The translations under genes were made by a program, and so were the position numbers. Shown piece after piece: positions 53,139 to 63,300 of a stretch of 64,000 nucleotides of DNA. The stretch covers positions 496,001-560,000 of the forward strand of contig CATOTI010000001.1 in assembly GCA_951813295.1 (NCBI GenBank), written 5' to 3'. The first letter of the stretch is position 1. Every line of letters begins with the position of its first letter. This DNA comes from an uncultured Pseudomonadales bacterium. GTDB lineage: Bacteria; Pseudomonadota; Gammaproteobacteria; Pseudomonadales; Azotimanducaceae. The notes under the pieces are model-generated. The model did no database searches, had not been told where the DNA came from, and was given only the letters and a program-made list of their open reading frames with translations.

Positions 53139-55021
53139 TGTCCAGGCAGGTCGAGCGCCGGATTGCGTTCGAAAAAGCCGACCGGCTGCAGCATGAATCC
53201 ACAATATTCGACGGGCATAACGGGCCAGTCCTCTGGCCGCGGCACATGCGTGACGCCGACCGTATGCCAGACGACGAGGTCCTCATCGACGATCGAACGG
53301 TTACCGGCCGTCCAGGCGGGTAGCCCGGCGCCGCCCGGATGTAAGTTGGTCTCGTCACCGGCCGCACTCATTTCACCTGCTTCGAATGGCGTCACCCAGA
53401 GGTTGTGCGCCCCGAATCCGGCGCGCTTGCCCACCGCTGAGTCGGGCGAGGCAAGCAAAACCGGCGTCGCGCTCGGCATCAGCTTGTAGGCCACGGGCTG
53501 CCCCAATCGATTGAGGCGATCGGGTGCCACGACCTTCCAGACCCGCCCCGTTCTCGGTTCGATCTCTCGTTTGGCGTCTGCTTCGCGCTCGAACAACGTG
53601 GCGACGGCCGCAAACCCCGTGCCATGCGGGTTGTCGGAATGATCCGACGCGAGCGCTTCGGTATTCACTTCATAGACCCGATTGGCGACGCCGTCGAGAT
53701 CGAAGTCCAACCTGAAGTTGAATAGATGCTGGTGGACAGGTGAGGCGAGGCCGGGGGCGATGAGGGGCGCAAACTGCGGCTGCTCGTTTCCGGGCGCAAC
53801 GGCGCTGACCCCGACGATGCCGGTCAGCTTCACTTCCATCTGAATCGTGCCGTCGAGATAGAGATACCAGAAGAAGCCGTATTCGTAGTTACCGACGGTG
53901 TGGATCGCGCTGATCACCAGTCGACGGGAGCGTCGCACCTCCTGTCTCTGGGTTGCGGCGTCATAGTGCTTCCAGAGGATGCCGTAATCCTCCTCGTGCA
54001 TGCAGATCGCGTTCTCGATCCGGCGCGGTTCGCCTTTGTAGTTGATGATGTCGATATCGAAGTAGTGAATCTCACCGAGGCAATCGCAGCCGAGCGTCAA
54101 CGAGTTGGGAATCGTGCCAATCGATGCTTCACTCGCATCGAAGACGTGCTTCCAGTGGTGCATCGGGTCGGGATCGCCGTACGGCACGACCATATCCGAG
54201 AGCGATGCGCGGTAGAGGATCGGTCGCACACGATCGCCGTCCTCGATGCCGAGTTGATGCAACACCAGACCGTGGATCGGGTGCATCGACACACGGAACT
54301 GCCACTTCTGCCACCGAACGGCATAGCCGTCGACCTCGAAGCTGACGCCGTCGTTCTGCGTGATGGAGATCGGTTTGGGTGCTTCGCGCAGCGACGGTTG
54401 GCTGGCGGCGTCATATCGACCGTGCTCGGGCGGAAGATCGACGACGCCGTGGTCTTCGAGGTGCGCTACCACACCGGCGGTGATGTCGACGTGCGCGATG
54501 AGCCCTTGCACCGGTCGGGCGTAGCCGTTGTCTTCCTTGAATTCGCGCACGAAGCTGATTGCCCGCATCGCCCGGTGACCGGCCGGGATCGACGAATGAA
54601 CAAAGCCGCCTGTCGGCCAAGGATCGATCTGGACGTTCTCGATATCGGTGATTCCGCGCGCCTTCATGGCGGCGAGCCAGCCAGCATCAGACTTGGTGAT
54701 GCCGATGACCTTGGCGACGTCGCGAAAGTTGATCGGCGCCTGACCGCCCGTCACCGTCTCGTTCGAGCAGACGACTTCTGCCTCGACGTCCACGACGAAA
54801 CGTTTGGTGCCGACCTGCCGATCGAGGCCGACCACGGTGATTTCGCGCGCCGCCGTGCCAGCCGCGACCGATGCCTTGTCTGGCTCGTTCAGCGCAACCG
54901 TGGCGAAGACGAAATCAGGCGCAACCGACTTGACGAGTCTGGCCGCTGTTTCGATTTCACTTGTCGTCGGCGGGTCGAGCGGATGCGTCGATAGCGTTTC
55001 GGTCTCGATCGCTTGGGCCAT
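53135..55021 (-). CDS. Copper-containing primary amine oxidase (TPQ)
   Basis: 628 residues. The topaquinone precursor is Y379 in TVGNYEYGFFWY, the catalytic base is D295 in HVFDASEASIG, the copper-binding pair is in PVHQHLFNFRLDFD, and the third histidine is in GVTHVPRPEDWPVMP. It deaminates a primary amine to aldehyde, ammonia and hydrogen peroxide. No signal peptide is seen, so it is probably cytoplasmic. The HpcH/HpaI-type aldolase gene lies 33 bases upstream on the same strand. Confidence 0.93.
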   Translation of the reverse strand: MAQAIETETLSTHPLDPPTTSEIETAARLVKSVAPDFVFATVALNEPDKASVAAGTAAREITVVGLDRQVGTKRFVVDVEAEVVCSNETVTGGQAPINFRDVAKVIGITKSDAGWLAAMKARGITDIENVQIDPWPTGGFVHSSIPAGHRAMRAISFVREFKEDNGYARPVQGLIAHVDITAGVVAHLEDHGVVDLPPEHGRYDAASQPSLREAPKPISITQNDGVSFEVDGYAVRWQKWQFRVSMHPIHGLVLHQLGIEDGDRVRPILYRASLSDMVVPYGDPDPMHHWKHVFDASEASIGTIPNSLTLGCDCLGEIHYFDIDIINYKGEPRRIENAICMHEEDYGILWKHYDAATQRQEVRRSRRLVISAIHTVGNYEYGFFWYLYLDGTIQMEVKLTGIVGVSAVAPGNEQPQFAPLIAPGLASPVHQHLFNFRLDFDLDGVANRVYEVNTEALASDHSDNPHGTGFAAVATLFEREADAKREIEPRTGRVWKVVAPDRLNRLGQPVAYKLMPSATPVLLASPDSAVGKRAGFGAHNLWVTPFEAGEMSAAGDETNLHPGGAGLPAWTAGNRSIVDEDLVVWHTVGVTHVPRPEDWPVMPVEYCGFMLQPVGFFERNPALDLPGH

Positions 55022-55054
55022 GTCTACGCCTCCCGTTTGTCTTCGTTCACTCCG

Positions 55055-55813
55055 TCAGTCGTTTTCCGTTCCCTCGATCGGCGCCACGGCGGGTTCCGTC
55101 GACTCGAGCAGATCCTTGGCGCCCCGCGTGACCAACGCGGTCGCGGGAGGCGCCTGGAAGAAGTTGAATCCAGCGCGGTCGCGCCAGTTCACCGGACCAC
55201 CGAGCGCAATGCCTTTCGAGAGAACGATGTCCTTGACCTTCGTGATCATGGCTTCGTAGTCAGGGTGGCCCTGGGGGATCCCGGAGAAGCTGAAGAGATC
55301 GGTCGCAGCGGTAAAGATCACGTCGACACCTTCGACCGATGCGATGGCTTCGGCATTGTCGACGCCGGCAGGTGATTCGATCATGCCGACGACCATGATG
55401 TTGTCGTTTGCGGTCTGGCGGTAATCGCCGCCGTAGAGCGCGCCGTACTGACCGCCGCCGAGGCTCCGCACACCGCGTGGTGGGTAGCTGCCGAATTTGA
55501 CGGCGTCTTCGACCTTCGATTCCTTGACGACCATGGGCACGATGATGCCGAGCGCGCCGATATCGGTCGCCTTCTGGATGTCACCCTCGGTTGCGTCCGG
55601 TACGCGGATGAAAGGAACGGCAGGGCAGTCGCGCGCCGCCCAGATCATGCGCGCCACCTCTTGATAGGTCAGCGGGCTGTGCTGCATTTCGATCCAGATG
55701 AAGTCGAACCCCGAACGCGCCATCGCCCGATAAATGTCCGGATCAGGGGTGTCGATCGTGCCGCCGATGACCTGTTTTCCGGCGGCGATCTTCTCTCTCA
55801 CGGTGTTGTACAT
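55055..55813 (-). CDS. HpcH/HpaI family aldolase
   Basis: 252 residues, TIM barrel. IGGTIDTPDPDIYRAMARSG, FDFIWIEMQHSPLTYQEVARM, GIIVPMVVKESKVEDAVKFG and IESPAGVDNAEAIASVEGVD carry the metal-binding glutamate and aspartate of class II pyruvate aldolases. The ATG at 55813 follows AAGGGGGGAGCCTT. It probably makes or splits a 2-keto-4-hydroxy acid from pyruvate and an aldehyde. That would be consistent with an aldehyde made by the amine oxidase downstream, though this link is inference. Confidence 0.88.
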   Translation of the reverse strand: MYNTVREKIAAGKQVIGGTIDTPDPDIYRAMARSGFDFIWIEMQHSPLTYQEVARMIWAARDCPAVPFIRVPDATEGDIQKATDIGALGIIVPMVVKESKVEDAVKFGSYPPRGVRSLGGGQYGALYGGDYRQTANDNIMVVGMIESPAGVDNAEAIASVEGVDVIFTAATDLFSFSGIPQGHPDYEAMITKVKDIVLSKGIALGGPVNWRDRAGFNFFQAPPATALVTRGAKDLLESTEPAVAPIEGTEND

Positions 55814-56211
55814 AAGGCTCCCCCCTTGTGATGTGTGGTGTGCTGGGCGCATCGATGGATGCGCACCTGACTCGAATGGAGACGCGAGCCTACTAAATTT
55901 TTGCGAAACGATTGGCGACGTTCGCGCGATCGGACGCTATAGTGGCGCCTCCCAGGGCCCGCATGACTCACCTCACGGTAATCCAGGGGCAAGTTCGATG
56001 CGTCGTCGTCGGCATCGCCGCGAATCGCAAAGAAAACGTCACACTCGAGACGAGACTCATCCATAAGATACAGGTCGTCCGCTTGAGCCGGGGATCCAAA
56101 AGAAAACCGACTTCGACGATCGCGCAATCACCATCTCACTATCTGTAGCACGCAAATGACGCTGCGCTCATGCGCCGGCGTGATATGCGTGGTCGGGTAC
56201 ATAGGAATCAA
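55814..56211. other. 398-bp intergenic region
   Basis: It contains the divergent upstream regions of the aldolase gene and of the RRM protein gene. No convincing gene was found. TATAGT at 55938-55943 could be a -10 element for the plus strand, with a poorly spaced TTGGCG (20 bases) upstream. A long leader would be typical of cold-inducible RNA-binding protein genes. Confidence 0.5.
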
Positions 56212-56463
56212 ATGAAACTTTACGTAGGAAACCTCCCCTGGAGCACCACCGACCAGATCCTGTCGGAGCTCTTCGAAACTATCGGTAGCGTGCAGTCTGC
56301 ACGTGTGATCACCGACCGTGATACCGGTCGCTCCAGAGGCTTCGGTTTCGTGGAAATGGCTGACGAAGACGGCCAGCGCGCTATGGACGAACTGAACGGC
56401 CATCGGCTGGACGGTCGCGAGCTTCGTGTCAACGAAGCGCAGGACCGCCGGCGCAACTTCTAG
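56212..56463 (+). CDS. RRM-type RNA-binding protein
   Basis: 83 residues, a single RNA-recognition motif. RNP2 is KLYVGNLPW at the start and RNP1 is RGFGFVEM, with aromatic residues in both for RNA stacking. This is the short Rbp type found in cyanobacteria and many proteobacteria, often cold-induced. The ATG at 56212 follows AGGAATCAA. A hairpin terminator lies 13 bases downstream, so it is monocistronic. Confidence 0.93.
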   Translation: MKLYVGNLPWSTTDQILSELFETIGSVQSARVITDRDTGRSRGFGFVEMADEDGQRAMDELNGHRLDGRELRVNEAQDRRRNF

Positions 56464-56476
56464 CGCGTCCTAGGGA

Positions 56477-56496
56477 AACCGCCCGGAAGGGCGGTT
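56477..56496 (+). terminator. Rho-independent terminator after the RRM gene
   Basis: AACCGCCC pairs perfectly with GGGCGGTT around a GGAA tetraloop (8-bp stem). The tail is TCTCCTC, pyrimidine-rich rather than a pure T-run, so termination may be partial. Confidence 0.65.
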
Positions 56497-56622
56497 CTCC
56501 TCATGTGCTGGTGGGGCACTGCATTCCACCACATCACGATTAGATACTCCGTGATCGTCGCCGCGACGGCTACGGAACGATAGGCATTGCCGCGCGTCAT
56601 AGAGAGTAAATAGGTGACTCGC

Positions 56623-57018
56623 ATGACGTACCGCAAGGTCCTGACGCTTTTCTTCTGTATTGGCGGCTGCTTCGCCGTGGGCTGCGCGACCGTCACCCGC
56701 GGCACAACCGAGACTTTCGTCATCGAGACCGAACCGAGCGGCGCTCGCGTGCACTCGAGCGATTGGTCTTGCGTGAGTCCCTGCGAAATCGACGTGCCGC
56801 GGCGTGGCGAATTCTTCGTGACGATTCAGCTCGACGGCTACGAGACCTATGTCACGACCGTCAAGAGCGTGCCGGTCTCGGCATCGAGCGGTGTTGGTAA
56901 TGCCGTCGAGAGTGTCGGTGGGATCCTCGGATCGGCGGTCGATACGGTTTCGGGGGCGCGCCACGCGCATCAACCGAATCCGCTCAAGGTCAAGCTCGAG
57001 AAGTCGCTGACCAACTAA
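56623..57018 (+). CDS. PEGA-like domain lipoprotein
   Basis: 131 residues. A lipoprotein signal (VLTLFFCIGGCFAVGC) is followed by a PEGA-type beta module: ETFVIETEPSGARVHSSDWSC and GEFFVTIQLDGYETY. It is probably anchored to the outer membrane or periplasmic face. The ATG at 56623 follows AGGTGACTCGC; a GTG at 56614 is in frame. Its stop overlaps the stop of the convergent small protein gene. Confidence 0.75.
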   Translation: MTYRKVLTLFFCIGGCFAVGCATVTRGTTETFVIETEPSGARVHSSDWSCVSPCEIDVPRRGEFFVTIQLDGYETYVTTVKSVPVSASSGVGNAVESVGGILGSAVDTVSGARHAHQPNPLKVKLEKSLTN

Positions 57019-57395
57019 TCCTTGATGCGATACATCCGCAGGTATTGCGCTTCCGAACGATTCAGAAACCGGGAGAAGTGCTCCATCTGCTCGGGATCCA
57101 GCACCTTCGTCATGTTCTCTTCCGCCTTGCGGCGGAGGATGCCCACCTCGCGCTTCATCATCGTGTCGAAGGCACCGCGCTGGCGCATCAGGACACGCTC
57201 GGCGGCCGAATTGCGACGCCTGAAATAGCGGCGCAAAACCTTGTCGAATTGGGCTTGCTGGTCCGGGCGGATCTGCATCGCCTGCATCGCGTGCATCATC
57301 GAGCGGGTGTAGTTTTCCGCGGCGCCATGAATCGGCAATGCGATCGTCACAGCGAACAACAACACGGCGATGTAGCGAGGAATTCGGTTCAGCAT
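57015..57395 (-). CDS. Small exported helical protein, Spy/CpxP-like
   Basis: 126 residues. A signal peptide (RIPRYIAVLLFAVTIALPIHG) precedes a helical, basic and methionine-rich domain (MMHAMQAMQIRPDQQAQFDKV, then KVLDPEQMEHFSRFL) resembling LTxxQ-motif periplasmic chaperones. The start at 57395 was chosen for the signal peptide; there is no clear ribosome site. Weak similarity only, so the assignment is tentative. Confidence 0.6.
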   Translation of the reverse strand: MLNRIPRYIAVLLFAVTIALPIHGAAENYTRSMMHAMQAMQIRPDQQAQFDKVLRRYFRRRNSAAERVLMRQRGAFDTMMKREVGILRRKAEENMTKVLDPEQMEHFSRFLNRSEAQYLRMYRIKD

Positions 57396-57470
57396 GGCCC
57401 GACTAGACAATGACAGCACGTGCGAGCCGAGAGCTTGGATGATGGTCCCGGGCGAGTCCAGTCTCGACGC

Positions 57471-57917
57471 TCAGGCATCGGACTTCGTCAGTTCCGTAGG
57501 TTTGCTTTGCTCAGCAATTGCTGACCAACCGTCGTTCGTGTGCAGTTGAAACATCGTCACTCGCTCGGCGAGTTGTCGCGCCGCAACCTCGTCGCTCAAG
57601 CCCGCGTAGTTGCCGAAACGGAAATCGAAGGCCGCGAGCTCCGCTTCGATCTGCCGCTGGGTCGTGCGGTACAGGCGCCATTTGTCGCTGAATCCGCGGA
57701 ATTGTAGCCATGCGGTCACGCCCGCAGCGCCGGCCGACAGGACTGACGGAACGACCTTGGCGAGCCAATCATCATGGCCGTAGCTCACGAGGAGCGGCAC
57801 GAGAAGCGTGGCGACGATCACGACGAGCGACGAGGCGAGGCTCTTACGTTTACTGGCGCGTGCCTTGTCGGCGAAGTGAGTGATCCACTCATCGGCAAAG
57901 AGACGAACATCGTCCAT
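57471..57917 (-). CDS. Small membrane protein, SLATT/DUF4231-like
   Basis: 148 residues with two central transmembrane helices (SLVVIVATLLVPLLVSYG and VVPSVLSAGAAGVTAWLQF) between helical soluble ends, the layout of SLATT/DUF4231 proteins. Some SLATT proteins work as effectors in nucleotide-signal defence modules, but no sensor or cyclase gene adjoins this one. It starts 3 bases after the stop of the upstream gene. Confidence 0.7.
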   Translation of the reverse strand: MDDVRLFADEWITHFADKARASKRKSLASSLVVIVATLLVPLLVSYGHDDWLAKVVPSVLSAGAAGVTAWLQFRGFSDKWRLYRTTQRQIEAELAAFDFRFGNYAGLSDEVAARQLAERVTMFQLHTNDGWSAIAEQSKPTELTKSDA

Positions 57918-57920
57918 CGG

Positions 57921-58370
57921 CTATTGGGTGACTTCGTGAAAGATGTCGGTGCGTCGTCTGTTCGGATCGTCTTGCCAGTCGCCATAAACCTCCCACGTCG
58001 TGCCGGTTCGGACATAGGGCGAATCTTCGATGAAGCGACGGACAGCGTCGTGTGCTTCCCGGAGCCCGCCGTAATCGCCCATGAACGTGAGATGGGCCGC
58101 GATTCCCGCCGGCGTATGCGCCTTCACGAAGTCGGTGGGCGCGTCGAAATCACCTAGGATTTCCACACCGACCGTCATCGCGACGTCTGTAGGGGTCGGA
58201 TCCGTGTAGATCCATATGTTGTGGTCGTGCTGGAGGCCCTCGCCGCGAATGACGTCCCACAAGGCGTCCATCTCAGGCCTGGCGGTCGTACCGATCGTCG
58301 GCCAGGGGGAACGTGTCTGCCGCCCGAGAAGTTGTCGGGCGTCGACGGTTTGAATGGTGATATCTGCCAT
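57921..58370 (-). CDS. GyrI-like effector-binding domain protein
   Basis: 149 residues. IQTVDARQLLGRQTR at the start and a paired beta-alpha-beta pattern ending in YVRTGTTWEVYGDW fit the GyrI/SOUL-like small-molecule binding fold found in AraC-family regulators, here without a DNA-binding domain. The ATG at 58370 follows CGAGGTATCC. It lies between a shikimate-kinase-like gene and the SLATT-like gene, in one minus-strand unit. Confidence 0.65.
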   Translation of the reverse strand: MADITIQTVDARQLLGRQTRSPWPTIGTTARPEMDALWDVIRGEGLQHDHNIWIYTDPTPTDVAMTVGVEILGDFDAPTDFVKAHTPAGIAAHLTFMGDYGGLREAHDAVRRFIEDSPYVRTGTTWEVYGDWQDDPNRRRTDIFHEVTQ

Positions 58371-58393
58371 GGATACCTCGACTGGGCGGTTCT

Positions 58394-58897
58394 TCAGGCC
58401 ATGAGCGCGCGACAGATGTCGTCGGCTTCCTTTTCGACAGTCTGTGTCGCGTCGACCCTCAGATCGGCCCACTGTTCGTAAAGTCGCTGGCGCTCGAGAA
58501 AAGTCTCCTCGATGCTCTGGTGCGGTGGTTTCGCGATACCGCGCTTCGAGAAGTCGCCAATTCGCTCGACGACGTCATCGATCGAAAGTTCGAGGTAGAC
58601 GATCGTCGAGATCTGCTTCAGGAGCGTCATGGCCGCGTTCGAATACACCGCGCTCCCGCCGGTGGCGATGACGTGATCGCGGTAGTCGAGACCGAGCAGG
58701 ACCCGCTCCTCGGTATCACGAAGTGCTTGATAGCCGTCGCGATCGAGAATCGTCTGTAAGGACTCGCCGACCGCATCCTGGATCGCGATATCGGTATCCA
58801 TGAAAGGCCGCACGAGACGCTTGGCGAGAACGACGCCCACGGTCGATTTTCCGGCGCCGGGCATGCCGATCAATGTGATTGCGCGCACCATCGACAT
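58394..58897 (-). CDS. Shikimate kinase-like P-loop kinase
   Basis: 167 residues. The Walker A motif GMPGAGKSTVG starts near residue 12, a DTDIAIQDAVG segment follows as in AroK, and VIATGGSAVYS matches the shikimate-binding GGG loop except for the last glycine. The canonical role is phosphorylation of shikimate in aromatic amino acid synthesis. No other aro genes adjoin it, so a different small-molecule kinase is possible. The start is either 58897 or 58891. Confidence 0.8.
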   Translation of the reverse strand: MSMVRAITLIGMPGAGKSTVGVVLAKRLVRPFMDTDIAIQDAVGESLQTILDRDGYQALRDTEERVLLGLDYRDHVIATGGSAVYSNAAMTLLKQISTIVYLELSIDDVVERIGDFSKRGIAKPPHQSIEETFLERQRLYEQWADLRVDATQTVEKEADDICRALMA

Positions 58898-59078
58898 GAT
58901 CGTGACACGACAGAGCGCGGCTGCCCAGACCGGTACCGTCGTGTCGGGTTCTTGCAGCGCGCCTTTGTTGATCGAGCCGGGTGAACCACTTAGGCTGCGC
59001 GGCTTTTCGCCGCCCGAGGACCCGCCGCGAAGGGACGGGGCGACGACGAGACCAACTTGATCCAACGAGGACGTTCCT

Positions 59079-60293
59079 ATGGGCAACCGCATCGCCAGTC
59101 GAATCGATCACCTCGGCACGGAGACCGCCTTCGCGGTGTCAGGTGATGCGGCGGCGTGGGCATCGTCGGGCCATCAGGTGTACCCGTTCCACCTCGGCGA
59201 TATGAACATTCGCACGCCCGAAAACATCATCGAAGCCGCCCATCGCGCCATGCTCGACGGTAATACTGGTTACACGCCGGCGGCGGGAATTCCCGCCTTG
59301 CGCGAGGCGCTTGCCGACAGCGTTTCGCAAAGTCGCGGCATCGCGGTCGATCCGGCCCAGGTTTCGATTCAGCCGGGCGGCAAGCCCGTGATTGGCAAGT
59401 TTCTGACGGCCGTCATGGAGCCGGGCGACGGCGTCCTCTATCCCAACCCGGGCTACCCGATCTACGAGTCGCAGGTCGACTTTCTCGGCGGCCGGGCTCA
59501 GCCCTACAGCTATGTGGTCGAGGGCGGTCGTTTTCGTTTCGACCGGCGATCCGTCGAAGCGGCGCTCGACGAAACGACCCGCGTCCTGATCGTGAATGCG
59601 CAGCACAACCCGACCGGGGCCGACGCCGACGCGGCTGACATCGCGTGGCTCGCCGCTCTTGCCCGGGAGCGAGACCTCTGGGTGCTTTCGGACGATCCCT
59701 ATATCGACATCCGCTATGCCGGACGTAGCCACACGATGCTCGATGCCGAAGGGCTCGAAGATCGAACAGTCGTGCTCTATACGTTCTCGAAGAAATACGC
59801 GATGACCGGTTGGCGGTTGGGCGCCGCCATCGGACCGCAGGGTGTGATCGACGTCATCACCAAGATCAACACCAACGACGAGTCCTGCACGAGTCACTTC
59901 ATCCAGCACGCCGGTATCGAGGCGCTGACGGGCGATCAGAGCGGTTCCGAACAGATTCTCGAGACGCTGCGAGCCCGGCGTGATCTGATCGTCGACCGGC
60001 TGGAATCGATTGACGGTGTGAGCGTGCCGGCCACCGATGCGACGTTCTACCTCTTTGCCGACGTCACCGAGGTCTTCGATCGGATGGGTTATCAGCACGA
60101 CCGCGAGGAGGACGTGCAGGCGTTTCGCGTGAAGTCGATGCAGGAAACCGGTGTGTCGTTCTGCTCGCGTAGTCATTTCGGCCGCGTACAACCGGCGGAA
60201 GAGCGGGTCTATGTTCGCTTCGCCTATTCCGGTATCGACGCGGATGTCGCCGACGAAGGACTGACCGGACTCAAGGCGTTCTGGGAGCGCTGA
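59079..60293 (+). CDS. Class I/II aminotransferase
   Basis: 404 residues, fold type I. NTGYTPAAGIPALREALAD, NAQHNPTGADADAADIAWLA, LSDDPYIDIRY and the Schiff-base lysine K238 in TFSKKYAMTGWRLGAA are all present, plus the C-terminal arginine in VRFAYSG. It is closest to aspartate or broad-specificity aminotransferases. It stands alone, divergent from the kinase gene, and the next gene starts 91 bases downstream on the same strand. Confidence 0.9.
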   Translation: MGNRIASRIDHLGTETAFAVSGDAAAWASSGHQVYPFHLGDMNIRTPENIIEAAHRAMLDGNTGYTPAAGIPALREALADSVSQSRGIAVDPAQVSIQPGGKPVIGKFLTAVMEPGDGVLYPNPGYPIYESQVDFLGGRAQPYSYVVEGGRFRFDRRSVEAALDETTRVLIVNAQHNPTGADADAADIAWLAALARERDLWVLSDDPYIDIRYAGRSHTMLDAEGLEDRTVVLYTFSKKYAMTGWRLGAAIGPQGVIDVITKINTNDESCTSHFIQHAGIEALTGDQSGSEQILETLRARRDLIVDRLESIDGVSVPATDATFYLFADVTEVFDRMGYQHDREEDVQAFRVKSMQETGVSFCSRSHFGRVQPAEERVYVRFAYSGIDADVADEGLTGLKAFWER

Positions 60294-60384
60294 AGGACGG
60301 TCGCCCCTCCAAGGCGGCGCGAAAAGCGCCGAATCGCGCGATAATCGAACGAGTCCCCCAGTCGAACCGACGCAAGGATCGTCC

Positions 60385-63300
60385 GTGGCTCGACGTAAAT
60401 CCGGTTACACACTGAAGGCACCCGTACCGCACCACCAGTGGAGCGCGGACGCGCTCGCACTGCTCGAGGACGTGCCGATCCGGGTCTTCGACCCTGCGAA
60501 GATCATTCGATTGCCGTCGGTTTTTCTCGGTCTGCTCAATCGAAATCGCGACCTCGCCAAGATCTACCGGCAACGCTTCGGCACGGATCTCAAGGACGGC
60601 TTCCCCGCACCAATCGAATCGCTGTCGCGGCTGACGCAGTCGGAGGAGGGATTCGATCAGTACGTCGACTGGTACCTCGCGCGCATCGAAGGCCTTCTGG
60701 CGAAAACGACGGACGAACTCGAACCGATTATTCGCGGCTCTGGTTCGGGTTCCTTTCGACGTGCGGATGCCACTGACCAGGCGCGCGTCGCGGCCGCGAT
60801 CGAATCGGAGATCTTCGAACGCTGCGTCGAGTTACGCGACGACGCGGCCGCGAAACGGCGGCGCACGTTGCGTTTTTTGCAACCCTATCTCGATCTCGAA
60901 CTCTGGCTCACCGACACGAGTAACGCCCTACCGATCGAGCTGCTGTTCCAACTGACGCCGACGTGGCGCTGGTTCAGCTTGCTATGGGTCTATCGAGCGG
61001 TTCGTGATCACCGCTTCAGCGCCGACCCGGTGCTTCCGGCGTGGGGACTACCCGGGCTCGTTTTTCGCCTCTGCCGTTTCGATGAACACCGCGTCGCACT
61101 GGTCGGCCCGGTTTATGAGTCCCAGCAAGCGGCGAATCGGGCGACCTTCATTCGCCGCCACGCGGATTCTCTGAAGTTTCTTTTCGAGACGTTCCATCGC
61201 GCGAGTTCCGACTACTTCATCTCTCATGCGCCGAGCATCGCCGACGTCTCGCACGCGTTGTCGAAACGAAACCTGTTCGACGGTGACGTCGTAGGCGAGA
61301 AGCTCGATCGGCTGACGACGGCGATTTCCTGGATTCGTTTTGCAGACGTCGATGAGGTCTCACGCGGCGGCATGTTGACGCTCGCCGTCGTCGCGGGCTT
61401 CTGTGCCCGTCAGCAAGACATCCTGCCGATGGACGCCGAGCTCGTCTTTAGCGTCTACGCGCAGGACGACGGCGGCTGCGAAGTGGCGGTGAGTTGGGGT
61501 GACGGCGCCCCCAGCTTCACGTTGCGCCACGTCGACTATGCGGTCGCGCCGGGTGTCAGCGGGTTCGGCGCGAAGCACCTCGAACGGCGATTTCTCGAAA
61601 TCGTCGACCAGATGCGAACGAGCACGCGGGCACAGAACGCAATCCGCGGACAGATGCTCTACAACTGGTTGGAGAAACACTTTGGAACGCTGACGCTCGA
61701 CCGGCCGTCGGCCGTGAGCCAGAGCGATTTCGCCGAACGCGCGCACATCATCGAAAACAGCACGATGGAAGCCATTGCGGCGACCTTCCGCGCGCAGTCA
61801 TGCACGCTGTATTGGCGCGACTATGGGGCGCTACGTCCGCTGGTCGCGCGGGGTACTTTCTCGGTCAATCCGAGAGAGCTCCATTCACTCGAGCAACGCC
61901 TCAACGAGGCCAACGCGGCGTGGCTCGAACCCGAGGCGGAACACGAGTCCTTCGTCGTTCGAGCGATGCGAACCCGAGCCCCGGTCTATTGCCCCGACGT
62001 GCGATCGGCGACCGGCCGCGGCCGTGGATCGTCGTACTGCTATCCCTTGATGGTGAACGACCGGGTGGTCGGTGTGCTCGAGATCGCCGGTACGACGATC
62101 GACCAGTTCCGCTGGACCGACCGATACGAGTTTCACGACATCAACGCGATGATCGTGCCGATCTTCTATCAACGTCAGGTGTTTGCATCGCTCGATCAGA
62201 TCTACTCCGCGTTCGTCAATCAGGCCGATCGTCTTCCACCCGACGGCGTCGTTGACCGGCGCACGGGCGATACGATCTGTGCGGCCCTCTCGGAGATCTT
62301 CCTGGCCGACGTCAGCAATCTCTGGGTCCGCGATCGCGCCAATCTCACGAAATTCATCCTGACAGGTAGTACCCACCGACGCTTCCTCGAGATCGAACTG
62401 CCCGAGGCGCGCAACTATCGTGGGGAGTACCAGATCATCTTCGATCGCGCTTTCCTCGATTCGATTCCGAACTACGTATCGCTCGAGTTCGACGAAACAA
62501 TCGAGCACGACCGCGTGTTGATCGAAGGTGAGCGTTACCGCGCCGGGCGCGAACGGATGCGCCAATCACCGGTACTCGAGGTCATCGTCACCAAGTGGGA
62601 TATGCGCGAGCAACTGCTCGTCGCGGTGCGCACCGACTCCGATTTGGTGCCGCGGGCGTTTATCGCGCTGCACCAGGATGCGGCGAAGAACGTCCCGGGT
62701 ATGTGGGATTCGATCGTCGAACTCGTACGTCGGCAGATGCTGTCCGGCTTCAGCGTTCTCGGCGTGATCGAAACAGAGCAACGCCAGACCACACGATTCA
62801 TCCATCACGAGATCCGCCACGACATCAACCAGATCATTGCGCTCTCGACGAAGCTCCGCGGGGAGGTAAGGTCACTGCGCCGCGATTTCGATTCGCTCCA
62901 TTCTCTCCTCGGGCGCGAGCTCAAGGATGACGACTTCGATGACCGCCTCGGTGAAACACAAAGACAACTCGACAACCTGAAGGCCATTCGACACAGCGAC
63001 GATCGCGACGTCGCCGAGGCGACGTCGGGTTTCCTGTCGGCGGCGCTCACGCTCGAACCCGACATCTCGGACATGCTCAAGCGCGCCTACCGCACCTATG
63101 CCAATCAGGAAAAAGATCTCGAGCAACTCTCCAAGATGCAGGATGCCCTCGATCTCAAGCGGGAGATGTTGCAGACGGCACAACGGGTTCGATTGAGCGA
63201 TCTCTTTGGCGATCGGGCCGAAAGTGTCGACCTCGAACTCGTCGACGTCTTCGATACCGTCAAGGGCGTGCTTCGCACCTACGAGAGCCGGCTCAAGAGC

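Noticed and set aside
55798..56148. Open frames on both strands in the gap before the RRM gene
   Set aside because: Low-complexity composition, no ribosome sites and no recognisable motif; treated as a leader and promoter region.
57471..57917. SLATT-like protein as the effector of an anti-phage system
   Set aside because: No nucleotidyltransferase, reverse transcriptase or other sensor gene lies next to it; the neighbours are a GyrI-like protein and a kinase.
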